Assembly: GCA_025531455.1 (NCBI GenBank)
Contig: JAMYHL010000035.1
Location: forward strand, 62,001-126,000
Source: Apiotrichum sp. Y4204
Lineage: Eukaryota > Basidiomycota > Tremellomycetes > Trichosporonales > Trichosporonaceae
Reading direction: 5' to 3'
DNA length: 64,000 nt
The notes beneath the pieces are model-generated. The model was not told the origin of the DNA. It did not search any database and was given only the letters and a program-made list of their open reading frames with translations. Below, one piece after another: positions 12,432 through 22,167 of the stretch; the stretch's first letter is position 1; each line of letters starts with the position of its first letter. A program made the position numbers and the translations under genes.

Positions 12432-12811
12432 ATGGCGCCGTCGACCCAGGAACTCGTCGACAAGCTAAAGGCACTCGGCATCTCGGAGCGTTCCGCTCGC
12501 TTTGCACTTGCGGTGCGTATCTGTGTGTGCAGGAAGGGAAGGGGCAGGCGTGCAGGTGTGCGACGCGCTGCAGCGTGCAGCGTGCAGATGGATCCGGTGC
12601 CTCGTGGCGTGGGATCGTTACAGACCGGCCGACCGGCGAACGCAGCCGGACGTATGGGAAGAGCGAGGGCGAAGGCGTTGCGTTCTGGTCTGAGGACGGA
12701 ACATGGAGCCTGAAGAAGAGCACAACTGGGGACTCGCAGGACATGGGATATGAGGGTCTTGGGGAGGGCAATGACCTCTCCTTTATACGAATTCTCCTCC
12801 CGGATGCTTGA
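12432..12811 (+). CDS. Tentative small two-exon gene of unknown function
   Basis: The ATG at 12432 follows a leader-like ACC/CT-rich stretch and opens a 27-codon exon (12432-12512; MAPSTQELVDKLKALGISER) followed by a GTGCGT donor. The N-terminus looks like the first helix of a UBA-type fold, but that is weak. The best continuation uses an acceptor near 12582 (exon about 12583-12811) and ends in IRILLPDA, giving roughly 100 residues. Other acceptors are possible in the CAG-rich stretch. A separate frame at 12808-13101 (containing RGPDGRILSLETGTRWIPN) might belong to the same gene. I recognise no family; it may be a decayed or lineage-specific gene. Confidence 0.3.
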
Positions 12812-13710
12812 CATCGCTCGTTGAGGGGGGCGGAGGGGACCGGCATCCGTTCACCGGGCTCCATGGCGTCCGCGGTCCCGACGGACGGATCCTTTCGCTC
12901 GAAACCGGGACGCGCTGGATTCCCAACCGGTTTTGGATCCCTGCTGCCCGCTTCACAGGCCTTCGTGAAGTGAATCCGTGGACCCAGCCTGTTCCCTTTT
13001 ACCACGAGCGACGTTGCAGCGTCACTTGGCACTCGGAGCTGTCGAGGACCTCGGTTGACGACACAAAGCCCCCGGTGTGGACTCCTGGAGACAAGATGTG
13101 ACTCCATCTCTTCGCGCAAGACCGTTTACATACCATATGCTGACAGACAGAAATGCGGAAACAATGTAGAACAAGCAGCTGAATACGGTAAGTGGAGAGA
13201 TCAGATCATTCGGGAATTCGGTGAGAGGGACCGACCACGTCCTTACATCGAGTCGCCCGTGTCGTGCAATCATGCCCTGCACACGTTCTTTGATCGCATG
13301 TGCGACCTCCACAGGCCACAGGTCCGCAGCTTCACGTTTCACAACCCCAGTGCACCACTGCAAGGTGTGGCGTGTGGGGGTGTGTTGCCTCGCCGATTCA
13401 AAGGGGCTGTGGCATGATCGTCCATGGTCAGCCGAGTGGACGGCGCGGTGTGGCTCGCCGGCTCCTCCCTTGCCGCAGCCTCCGGCGGCAAAGGGACTTT
13501 ATTTACCTTTCTGCCTTTAACGATGCTGATACCCACCTCTCTCTATCTTGATTCTCGCTTTCGTCTCGTCACATCGGGCACTGCACATCGACTTCATCTC
13601 TCCTGACGCCGCCCCGTGGAAACATCATAATTCCTTCCGCCATCCTTCGCGTCCTTGCCCACGCGCCTCGCCACTGATTTACATCCGTCGTGCCCTACTC
13701 ACTGTCCCGG
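12812..13710. other. Uncertain interval before the stress-protein gene
   Basis: Open frames exist on both strands: 12808-13101 plus, and 13022-13363 minus with the stretch ERVQGMIARHGRLDVRTWSV. None has a recognisable domain or convincing splice context. The last 200 bp before 13711 are CT-rich and are probably the leader of the next gene. Confidence 0.5.
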
Positions 13711-15734
13711 ATGGCACCTCTACATCGTTCTCTATCATTACCTTCGCCACTATCCGACTTTTTTGCGCCGTTTAAAGTGTTCTCTGGCCGGGCGAACAAG
13801 GATGAGGTTAGTGGATTGAGTTCTTGTTCAGTGGAATGAGCCGGGACATGTGTCTCTCGGCCAACAGACCGCAGCTGGGGCGTCCGCCTTCATCGCAACT
13901 GCGCCGGAGGTGTGAGATTGATCATCTCCGGGAGAGCAGATTGACACATGTCTCGTGCGACGGATAAGAAGTCAACCCACGCGCATGATGCTGACGCGAC
14001 TTCAGGCATCCGACTTGATCATGAACGCGATTGCGCGACCTGGCACACCGCTCAGTCGCTCAACGACCCCTCAGCCTCGCACGAAGGATGAGAGGAGGGC
14101 TTCGCTCAAAGAGGCTAAGGTCGAGGCTACAAGCAAACCGGCCGCGGGCGCCCTGGCTGCACTCGGCCTCCGAGCCGCTGGGATTGCTGGTCCAACCGTT
14201 CAAGCCCCCACTCCTGTCGAGGAGAAGAAGGTGGAGCTGCCCAAGCCAAAGAACAAGTCATTCCTCATGGCTTCCCGCCCTATCGGCAGCTCGTCCAAGA
14301 ATAAGTTCGTTGAGAACGAAGACCGTCCATCTCGTTCGCCGTCGCCCTTCTTCCGTGCCCGAAAGGCGCGCGACGAGCGTCGTCAGCGTGACACGAGCCC
14401 AGAGATCGGAGCTCTGCGTAAGGACTCTGTAACGGGCGACTTCAGCGCGGCTGAGAGCGACGGCGAAGGCATTCGTGGCCGCGGCCGCGCATTCCGTCCA
14501 CAAGCGTCGGCGTACGAATCTCCGGATGAAAGCGGAGACGACAGTGGCGGCCCTGGTCCGTTCATGGTTGTCGACCACGATCATGATGACCACCACGACG
14601 AGTTGGAGTTGGGTCATGACGGCCAGGACGATGATCACCACGACCACCACGACGACATCCATGATGACCATCACGACGCGGACGATGACGCGGATGCAGA
14701 TGAGTACCCGGATGACGATGATGACTTCTTCGACGAGGAAACCAGGGAAAACACGGAAGCCAACGCCGTTTACGAGGCTCCCAACTGCAAGCCTGATGGT
14801 GTTCAGAACAATCCAGCTGCGCCTGATACTTTCGATGTCTATGGCGAGGAGGTGGAGCAGGATGTTCTTGGGGAAGGCCCGAACGTTGTTATTCCGCCTG
14901 AGCCTGTCTTCCAGGCGCCCACAACGACAGGTGCCAAACGCGTTACATCCAAGAAGGGTCTCGAACTGGTGACTGGGCGTCCAACCTACGCTCGTGACCG
15001 CTGCACAATCGCCATCACACAAGGAGATCCGGATGGATCGCTTGAGAAGAGCGGTAAGCGCATGCGCCGCTACGTCGTCCTGTCCGATCTTTCTGAGGAG
15101 TCTCGGTACGCGGTTGAGTGGGCTGTGGGTACTGTGGCACGCGATGGTGATGAGTTGTTCCTCATCAACGTGAACGAAGACGAACACAAAGTTGATCCCA
15201 AATCGTGGTCTGCAAAGGACCAGCAGCAGAAGTTGAAAGTACAGAAGGAGCGCCAGACTACAGCGCTGCTCCTTGTTCGCCAGGTCACGTCACTCCTCTC
15301 ACGGACCCGTTTGAACATCACTGTGACTTGCCAGGCATTGCATGCCAAGCACGCCCGCCACATGCTTCTCGACCTGATCGACTTCTTGGAGCCGACGCTG
15401 GTCATCGTCGGATCTCGCGGTCTCGGCCAGCTCAAGGGGTGAGTCGAGTCAAAAAAATATAGCCAACTAACTGTCCAGTATTCTTCTTGGATCCACATCT
15501 CACTATCTGGTACAGAAGTCATCTGTACCCGTGATGGTCGCCCGTCGCAGAATGTACCGTCCTCTGCGCAGCACCGACCCCGAGCAGCTCCGCCACTCGC
15601 CACGTGTGTCTATCGCATCTGCCAACATCGAAAAGTCCGCAAGCATGAAGCAGGAGGACGATATTGTCGATGCTGCCGACCAGGACGACATGGACGATGC
15701 GTCGGCGCCGGAGAACACTGCACACCACGGATAA
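13711..15734 (+). CDS. Universal stress protein (UspA family) with Asp/His-rich tract
   Basis: Exons 13711-13806, 13868-13909, 14006-15438 and 15479-15734 give 608 residues. The N-terminal 230 residues are basic, Ser/Thr-Pro rich and probably disordered (RPGTPLSRSTTPQP). Residues about 235-292 are almost pure Asp and His. The Usp alpha/beta domain starts near 400 (RRYVVLSDLSEESRYAVEW). It carries the nucleotide-binding pattern G-2X-G-9X-G-S as GSRGLGQLKGILLGS at about 515-529, followed by SSVPVMV, so the ATP-binding type of fold is intact. The last intron (40 nt) interrupts this motif. The intron before 14006 ends in TGCTGACGCGACTTCAG, a clear branch site plus acceptor; using it fixes the frame that an ATG at 13948 would miss. 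The Asp/His tract suggests metal binding, which is inference. The long frame on the opposite strand is a shadow of that tract. Confidence 0.88.
14574..14750 (+). repeat. GAC/GAT-CAC/CAT codon repeat encoding an Asp/His-rich tract
   Basis: Imperfect GAY and CAY triplets inside exon 3 of the stress-protein gene encode an uninterrupted acidic and histidine-rich segment. The frame is maintained and codons are mixed, which points to selection on the protein rather than simple slippage alone. Confidence 0.8.
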
Positions 15735-16462
15735 GTCATAATTGTGCGGTGGTTGATGAGTCTCGATTCATTTACTTGTTCGTTGTAATGTCAAACAGTA
15801 TACCTTGTTATCCAGTCGCGTCTCTCACAGTCAAGGCATAGCTACTGATCGCCTTCACTTCGTCCAGCGCTTTAGCCTAACAATTGACTACTGATCATTC
15901 GCCAAACCCTCTTGTGCCCAGGGTCTCCCGCAGCGGTATGGCACTCGACTTGATCCAGTAGCTGACCCATCCAGACGCCGACATATCCAGACGCGGACAT
16001 ATCCAGACTCGTATGGACACGACACACTCAACTTCCACAGATCAGCTTCCACATGCCGCGTCTAGTCCCTCCAACCGACAGACGAGAACGCCACTGACAT
16101 ATTTAGCTGACGCTGATTGGAGGTCGCTCCTCACTCTCATCGGATGCGATGCCAGAGACGGCGCCAATTCTGTTCGGTGACGGGCTCGCGGGCTCGGTGC
16201 AGTGCAGGCAATTGATGCTGGGCGGGCTGCGTGGTGTGCGTTGCCAGACTGCTCCGACCTCCTTCTCAGCACACATTACCGCTTCCCGATTGCTTGCTCC
16301 TCCCACTCTCCAGTTCTGTGGGTGTACCCTATGTTCCTCACTACATGTGCTTTTATCCATTTCTGATGCTCAGGGCAAGGTCTAGCGGATAGTCTGGGAC
16401 AGGGGTTGAAGAGGATGTTGATCGCACTCGGCTGCACACTGTCCGATTATGGATCGGCAGGC
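15735..16462. other. Intergenic between convergent genes
   Basis: No gene seen between the ends of the stress-protein gene and the cytochrome oxidase gene. It contains about two and a half copies of an ATCCAGACGCSGACAT-like unit at 15968-16010. Confidence 0.6.
15968..16010. repeat. Short tandem repeat, unit about 17 nt, 2.5 copies
   Basis: Successive copies of (AT)ATCCAGACGCSGAC between two convergent genes. Confidence 0.6.
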
Positions 16463-16851
16463 TTACTCGGCGGCCGAACCAGCCGAGCGGGCGAGGAGGA
16501 TCGAGTTGGCGACGAAGGGGAGAGCAAAGCCCGTGCCGTACAGGACAATCATGCGGAGGGCGAAGGCCTTCTTGTTTTTCGAGCCACCGGGAATGGTACT
16601 GCGTCGTTAGTAGACTGTAGGGCGAAGTGCAAGGAAAGGGGGGTAGTCATGGATATAGCCGGAGTAGTGCACATGAGTAGGCAAAATGGCAAGAGGACAT
16701 CGGAGAAGTGTATGACGGGTACACGACCGTACTGGCCCCGATGACCCACTCACTTGTCAACGGTATTCTCGATGTGGAGGCTGCGGACCTGACGGAGGGC
16801 AGGGCGGGCGACCACGCGGCGGAGGTTGGCGGTGCGGACGAGCATGGACAT
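16463..16851 (-). CDS. COX8: Cytochrome c oxidase small subunit (COX7c / yeast Cox8 family)
   Basis: Exons 16851-16754 and 16598-16463 encode 77 residues, about the size of this subunit's precursor. An Arg-rich mitochondrial presequence (VRTANLRRVVARPALRQVRS) is followed by a short matrix segment and one membrane helix with the family signature GTGFALPFVA (compare GSGFAAPF in animal COX7c). It would be a single-span subunit of complex IV in the inner membrane. The 155-nt intron has a perfect TACTAAC branch site just before CGACGCAG; the splice joins AA to T, making Asn. An in-frame second ATG lies two codons on. The first was chosen by context. Convergent with the upstream plus-strand gene. 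Confidence 0.82.
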
Positions 16852-18745
16852 GGTGCGTGGATGAAGCGGGGTGAGTGCCAGTGGAAAAGTGAGTGGTGAG
16901 TAGAGTGAGTGAATAAGAGTGAGCAGTAGGAAGAGGCTGGGGCATGCCATGTAGCACCCCCCGCACTGTCCCCCATTGTCGAGCCTCGCCAGCCTGGTTC
17001 GTCTTGAAAGTATACACGCAAGACTCTGGTCGCACACACAAAGGGAGAGACACCGGCATTTTCCGAGCTCACGATTCAGCTCGTCACTCTGCTTGATTTG
17101 CGGCATGTGTGCCGTGGCAACCGGTGGCGTTGCGCCTGTGTTGGGCTGCTTTTTGAGCCAACCAATACCTAGGGGACCTTTGATCCTTCGATGATGGATT
17201 GTGCGGCTCGAGTTAGCACGGGGGAAGATTTGTGTGCTGCATAGAATGCTTGCTCAGTGTATTGGCTGTTGTCGTCTCGTTGTTACAGGGGGAGCCGTTT
17301 CTCGACCAGGCCAAGAGCCGCGAGGCAATCTCGATTGGTGTCTACTCACAGCCATCGCACATAGTTCTTTCGACACCCAAGACATTGCCAGCGCCACGAT
17401 CATCCCCGAGTGCAGAGAGGCGCAGGAGCACAGCGGCCTCCTTTGGAAGTTTGCAGTGGGCTGGCTGTGAGCGGCCTCGCTCGCCAACCATAACCACAGC
17501 AAGCGCCCAATGCGCAGCCACAGGTGTGTCCTGCCGCTTCACGGGTATTGTTCTGGGACATGAGACTACAATAGGCGGGTTTGACAAAGGCTCCCGTTAT
17601 AGAGGAAGGGAGAAAGAGGAAGGGAAATGGAGAACAATGGAGAATGGAAAACATGGAAAAGGGCCGCACCACGCGACATTGTCATTGCCTGCGGACATTC
17701 CATGATCTGATCAGTTCTCAAAGCCCCTCGAATATCCGATTCGACCATCATGAGCATCCGAAAATGGTCAGCACTGGTACAATTCTTGCAGCTGGAGTAG
17801 AGGCAGTACGGAGAGATCTGATCCTGTCAGGAACCTCGGCGCCGTCAGCCAGGTGCATGGAACAAGGAATGGCGGGGCCCACAAAATGTCTGGCTCGTAT
17901 GGAACCGGGGCGCGATGGCAACATCGTAAGTCTGATTTAGGCATTGGTGAGAAATTCATTACTGATATGTATCCCTATGCGTGGTCGCGTGGTCGGCGTT
18001 GGGGAGCATTTCGACTTTTTGAGCCGAGCAGTTCACCAGAGCACGAGCGGAGCGTTAAGCGCCGGCGCGCCCACATGTGAACGTGGCGTTGCGGTGATGT
18101 GGGAAAGGATAAGGATCGAAAGATCCAGAAGGGACGCGTGATGGAGGATGGAGGATGCAAGGATGGAGGTGGTCCTCCACTTAGCGCGTTTGATTTTATG
18201 ATGTCAACGCAAACCTCTTCATCTCGGCCTCTCTGTCTGTCCTGCTCTTGCCACTCGTCCGCGCGACCCCAGCATTTTAACGTACACATCTCATCTCTTT
18301 GCATGGTCATCTTCTACATCGACCACAACAGTTTCACGCCCACCGACAGCACTGACCTAGGTTCTCCAGTGGCTGAATCACTCCACGCGTCCACCCTGGC
18401 CAACTCGGGCATCTCCTGTGTCTCGAGTGTCTCCCCATCACTGCACGTGTGCACAACGCTGGAACCAGAACCGGATCCTCATCTCCCGCCTCGTATCATC
18501 GTCTGTCTCACCACCAATTGTCGCTCCTTGTCGCTGGACACTACTGCAACCAAGAGGCCACTTATCTGTGTCATTCAACGACCCCTGGTGTGCGCAGCAT
18601 CCCCTCACTCTTCTCACCTCGTGCGTAGGAACGGGTCCCGATAAGTCACTTTCAGAGATCAGCAATCGATATCGAGTGCGATCGCGATCCAAAGTCCCGG
18701 CTGATATCTTTCGTTTTATCACCACATTTCGTCAGCTCGACCCAG
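16852..18745. other. Intergenic between divergent COX subunit gene and RIC8
   Basis: No gene seen. The first part is the COX subunit promoter. From about 18200 the plus strand becomes C+T/A rich, consistent with the RIC8 leader. Scattered frames of up to 181 codons have no recognisable protein sequence. Confidence 0.6.
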
Positions 18746-21025
18746 ATGGAGTACCCTCATCCCCAGTACATCTCGGCCGCGGCGTACAAGGCACTAGACC
18801 GCGGCGACAACAAGGCTCTTCCAGATGTGCGCCGGGAGATGGATCGTGTTATCAATGCCCAGCCCACACAGCTACACCCCGAGCAGCGCACAGAGTTCCT
18901 CGTCGCCATTCTCGATGACCTGCGCCCCGGAGGCGTGTGGTCGTTGTGGCCTGAAGATGGTACGCGCGGCGAAGATACCCGGAAATCGACTGACGCACAC
19001 AGTGCACACCCAAGCTCTGGTCGCGGTGAAGGTGCTGGGCCGCAACCCCGTGGGGTCGGGTGAAATCCTCCTCAAGAAAGAGACGCTCAACACCCTCGTC
19101 TCTCACACTTGCCTGTCGTTCCCTGGCCGTGGACAGGGCTTCGACGAAGCGGTTCAGGCGGCTCAGCCTCCAGCCTTGGAAGCTCTGCGAGTGCTCGCGA
19201 ACACACTCGTCCTGCACCCGGTTGCCCGCAAGAAACTATCTCGTGCGGGCGCCGCCGAGGCCGTCGCACGCGCATTGAGCGACAAGCTCTCAGCTGACCG
19301 CCTGTTTATCCTCTGCCGTATCGGATTCCTCGTCACGGCAAACGGGTCGGGTGTGCAGGAACTTGTTGACCAGGAGCACATTGTTCCTCGTCTCGTCTAC
19401 GTACGTGCAGGACGGTTTCAACATCACTGCTACTGACATGACCAGCACCTCCACGCCACTCATCCTATTCCACCGCACTATGATGCCCTCTCAGAGCTGC
19501 TCAAGTTCACTGGTAACATCGTCCGCTGCTACCCCCGGACGGGGCCTGATGAATGGGATTCGGTCCTTAACCCGTAAGTAGAAAAGAGACAATGACATCA
19601 AGTGCACTGGCCTCTCGGCTCCAAGACTAATGCCGCAGGCTTCTCTACCCTATTCTGTGCATTGTCTACAACCTCCAGTTCAACGATCTTGTTCCGCCAT
19701 TGACGCATGCGCTGAATGCGCTGCTCTCTATTCCTTTCACAAACGACTTGCTGCCAACATGGTACGCTGTGCCGACGCCGGCAACCGAGGACATGCGAAA
19801 GAAGTCCCAGTCCAAGTCCCTCTTCGGTCGACGGAAGGGATCCCCGAAGGAGCTCTCTCCAGTACATTCGCGGCAAGGTTCCGCCGCAGACGGACTGCAC
19901 CCTCAATCGCCAACAATGAGCAGGTCTCCGTCCCCGACGCCGTCTGACGATCACACACGGGCCCATCTCACCCCGAGGACAAATGACCCGCACGCCCTCC
20001 CACGACGCATCCTAACCATCCTGAATGGGTTTGTGGATAGCCACCTTCCCGGTGGTGGAGAGCCGCAGACTGACATTCCCCTGGACGAAATCCTACCGCC
20101 TGTCCTTCTGCTTGCCGCATATGCCTCAAATGGCTCCTCTAAGATGAGAACAGAACTGCGCGCTGGGCTTCTCCCAAGCGACTTGGACCGATCCCAACAG
20201 GCCGGGCCGCTCGAGACCCGCCCGGGATTGCTTGGCACGCTACTGCGTTTCATGAACGGTCACACGTATAGGCACTGTCGAGACACTGCAGGCGAGCTCA
20301 TCTGGGCGGTGTGTGGCGGTGATGGTGAGTTACGAAAACGGCGAATGGTACAGGCTGACAGTACAGCAGGAACGGTGTGCGATGAAGTTGGGTACGGTAA
20401 CGCAGCTGGACTCTTGTTCCGCAAGGGTATCTCTGGACCGCCCGCAGCACGAGTCCAGGAGGTATCCGAACCGTCCCGTCCTGCAGGCCATCTCAGTAAC
20501 AAACATACCAGCAAGCCGTCGCCCACACCGCGTGCCCCGAGCAAAGGCACTTTGGGAAACACGAGCCGTCCGGTCTCTGGATCGGCCGGCTTGCCTCCAC
20601 GACCTCCGCCTTTGGGGCCTCTTCCCTCGCCACCGATGGGGCCTCTTCCCCCGATTCCTCGGGCAAATGTATCAACGGCAGAGCGACACCCCATCACGTC
20701 GCTCCAGACGCATGATGATGGCAAGAGCCCGTTCGCGGGCATGACGGCTGAGGAGAAGGAGCGCGAGGCGGAGAAGCTTTTCGTGCTTTTTGACCGTCTA
20801 GAGCGTAACCCTGTCATCAAAGCCGGGGCGCCCACTGCCGACGGGGCTGGCACACAGTCCCTCCGCGCCGCAATGGCGGACAAGGTAGCCGAGGGTGTGG
20901 CGGATGAGTGGGAACAGCAGGACGCCGAGCAGGAGCGGATCGATGCCGAGCGCGAGGCGGATGAAATAGAGGCTGAGGCGATGAGGGAGCTAGCTGAGTA
21001 CAGGAGGCGTATGGGTCGGTATTAG
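18746..21025 (+). CDS. RIC8: RIC8 (synembryn), G-alpha chaperone and exchange factor
   Basis: Exons 18746-18959, 19003-19400, 19446-19573, 19639-20324 and 20367-21025 give 694 residues. The first 300 residues are armadillo-like helices (LEALRVLANTLVLHPVARKK, ADRLFILCRIGFL, SELLKFTGNIVRCYP). The conserved block VGYGNAAGLLF lies near 483-493, and the C-terminal motif EKEREAEKLFVLFDRLE is typical of Ric8. Two Ser/Pro-rich insertions lie at about 270-320 and 510-590. RIC8 folds and activates G-alpha subunits in the cytosol. It is present in filamentous fungi and Cryptococcus but absent from S. cerevisiae. The 42-nt fourth intron (20325-20366) has no stop and is a multiple of three, so retention would insert 14 residues just before the YGNAAGLL block. 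Confidence 0.92.
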
Positions 21026-21329
21026 ATGCTGCCTGCCGAGCACAACGTCATCACTGTTTGATCTGGTCACAACAAGGGTTAACATAGCATAGCAGGGTAT
21101 AGTCAGTCTAGTGATGCATATTAGCGTTGAGAGCTTGGTAGACATGAGCAGTGATGAGTAGCCTGTGGTGTGATATCTGGCATCGCCGAGTGTACAGTCT
21201 AGGCTGTCTAGCGCCTGTGCTTTAGTGTGCTACTACGAGACATGCCGGTGCATGCCCCTCGTCGACTCGCGCTTCGAGTGTCGTTTCTGCTTCTCCATCG
21301 TCCTCCTCCCTTCCTTCCCGACCGTCCGC
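21026..21329. other. Short 3' intergenic between RIC8 and SEM1
   Basis: Shared 3' flank of two convergent genes. It is mildly AT-rich and I see no gene or strong structure in it. Confidence 0.6.
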
Positions 21330-21834
21330 TCACTCCTTCATGGCCTCGTCGCCACCGCCCGCGCGCTCGACGATCGCCTGGCGCAGCTGCTTCTGAAAAT
21401 CGTCCTCGACGTCGTCGTCGTCCCAGTTGTCCTCCCATAGCTGCTCTGCGCCGGACGCGCCAGAGGCCAGACCGTCCGCAACAGTCGAGCTCTGCTCAGC
21501 TAAAGGTCAGCATAAATTCCGCATTAGCGTCGCGCAGTATGGGACAAAACCTAGCCATGGATGGCGAAGGAGCTCATGATGTACCCCCTTGGCCAGTTCA
21601 CGTTCTAGGCTATCCAATACCGCATAATAAGTGATATGCTCACCAGAAGCTGGGAAGTCCTGTCCGTCAGCTCAGCTCAAATCACACCTCGCACTATCCG
21701 CACCAACTGTCACTCACCTCAAACTCGTCATCATCCTCGAGTGCGCCAAGCTGCGGAAGCTTCTTTTTCTCGGCCGGCGGCGCCGGAGTGGTGGTCTGCG
21801 CGTCCTCGGTCTTCTTCTCGTTCTTGTCGGCCAT
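21330..21834 (-). CDS. SEM1: SEM1/DSS1, 26S proteasome lid subunit
   Basis: Exons 21834-21718, 21659-21644 (16 nt) and 21499-21330 give 100 residues. The sequence is strongly acidic with the two Dss1 blocks: EDDDEFEDFP and LWEDNWDDDDVEDDFQKQL. The second block is the aromatic-acidic segment that binds ubiquitin and partner proteins. SEM1 works in the proteasome lid, and in other fungi also in TREX-2. The 16-nt middle exon supplies DFPAS. The third-exon acceptor (CTGACCTTTAG) has a branch site very close to the AG, so this boundary is the least certain part. Convergent with RIC8 (304 bp apart) and divergent from PET127 (333 bp). Confidence 0.9.
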
Positions 21835-22167
21835 CGTGATGGGATACGGGTGGGTGAAGGACGGGGAACAAGACCAGCAATGTTAGAAGTTGCAGTTCGC
21901 GCAATGTGTGTGTGTATGTAGGGACGACGCACACAAAGCATTGAACGCATCGTTGGCGATCCTCTCGTGGGCTCGTGGCCACCCCATGGCTCTTGTCACG
22001 TGATTTCGACATTTCCGCCACTCAAGATTTCGGTGCCGATCCACAGTTTTCGGTGGAGGTGGGTTCGGTGGATCTTTCATCGATCCAGGTTTCTGGAACA
22101 CATCCCACCCCATCATACATTCCTTCATTCTTGCGACACTCATCGCGAGACCAATCGCGAGAACACC
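21835..22167. promoter_or_regulatory. Bidirectional promoter of SEM1 and PET127
   Basis: 333 bp between two divergent start codons. A CACGTG E-box (21997-22002, within GTCACGTGAT) lies almost exactly at the middle, 163 bp from the SEM1 ATG and 166 bp from the PET127 ATG. Shared regulation by a bHLH factor is inference. Confidence 0.5.

Noticed and set aside
12355..13119. 254-codon minus-strand frame
   Set aside because: Long, but of low-complexity Arg/Ser/Pro composition, without a leader, splice logic or recognisable domain; probably chance in GC-rich sequence.
13948..14095. Alternative start at ATG 13948 for the stress-protein gene
   Set aside because: Its frame stops near 14095 and misses the conserved frame. 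The intron ending at 14005, with a strong branch site, joins the upstream exons correctly.
14258..15187. 309-codon minus-strand frame rich in Val/Ile
   Set aside because: Antisense shadow of the Asp/His tract and Usp domain.
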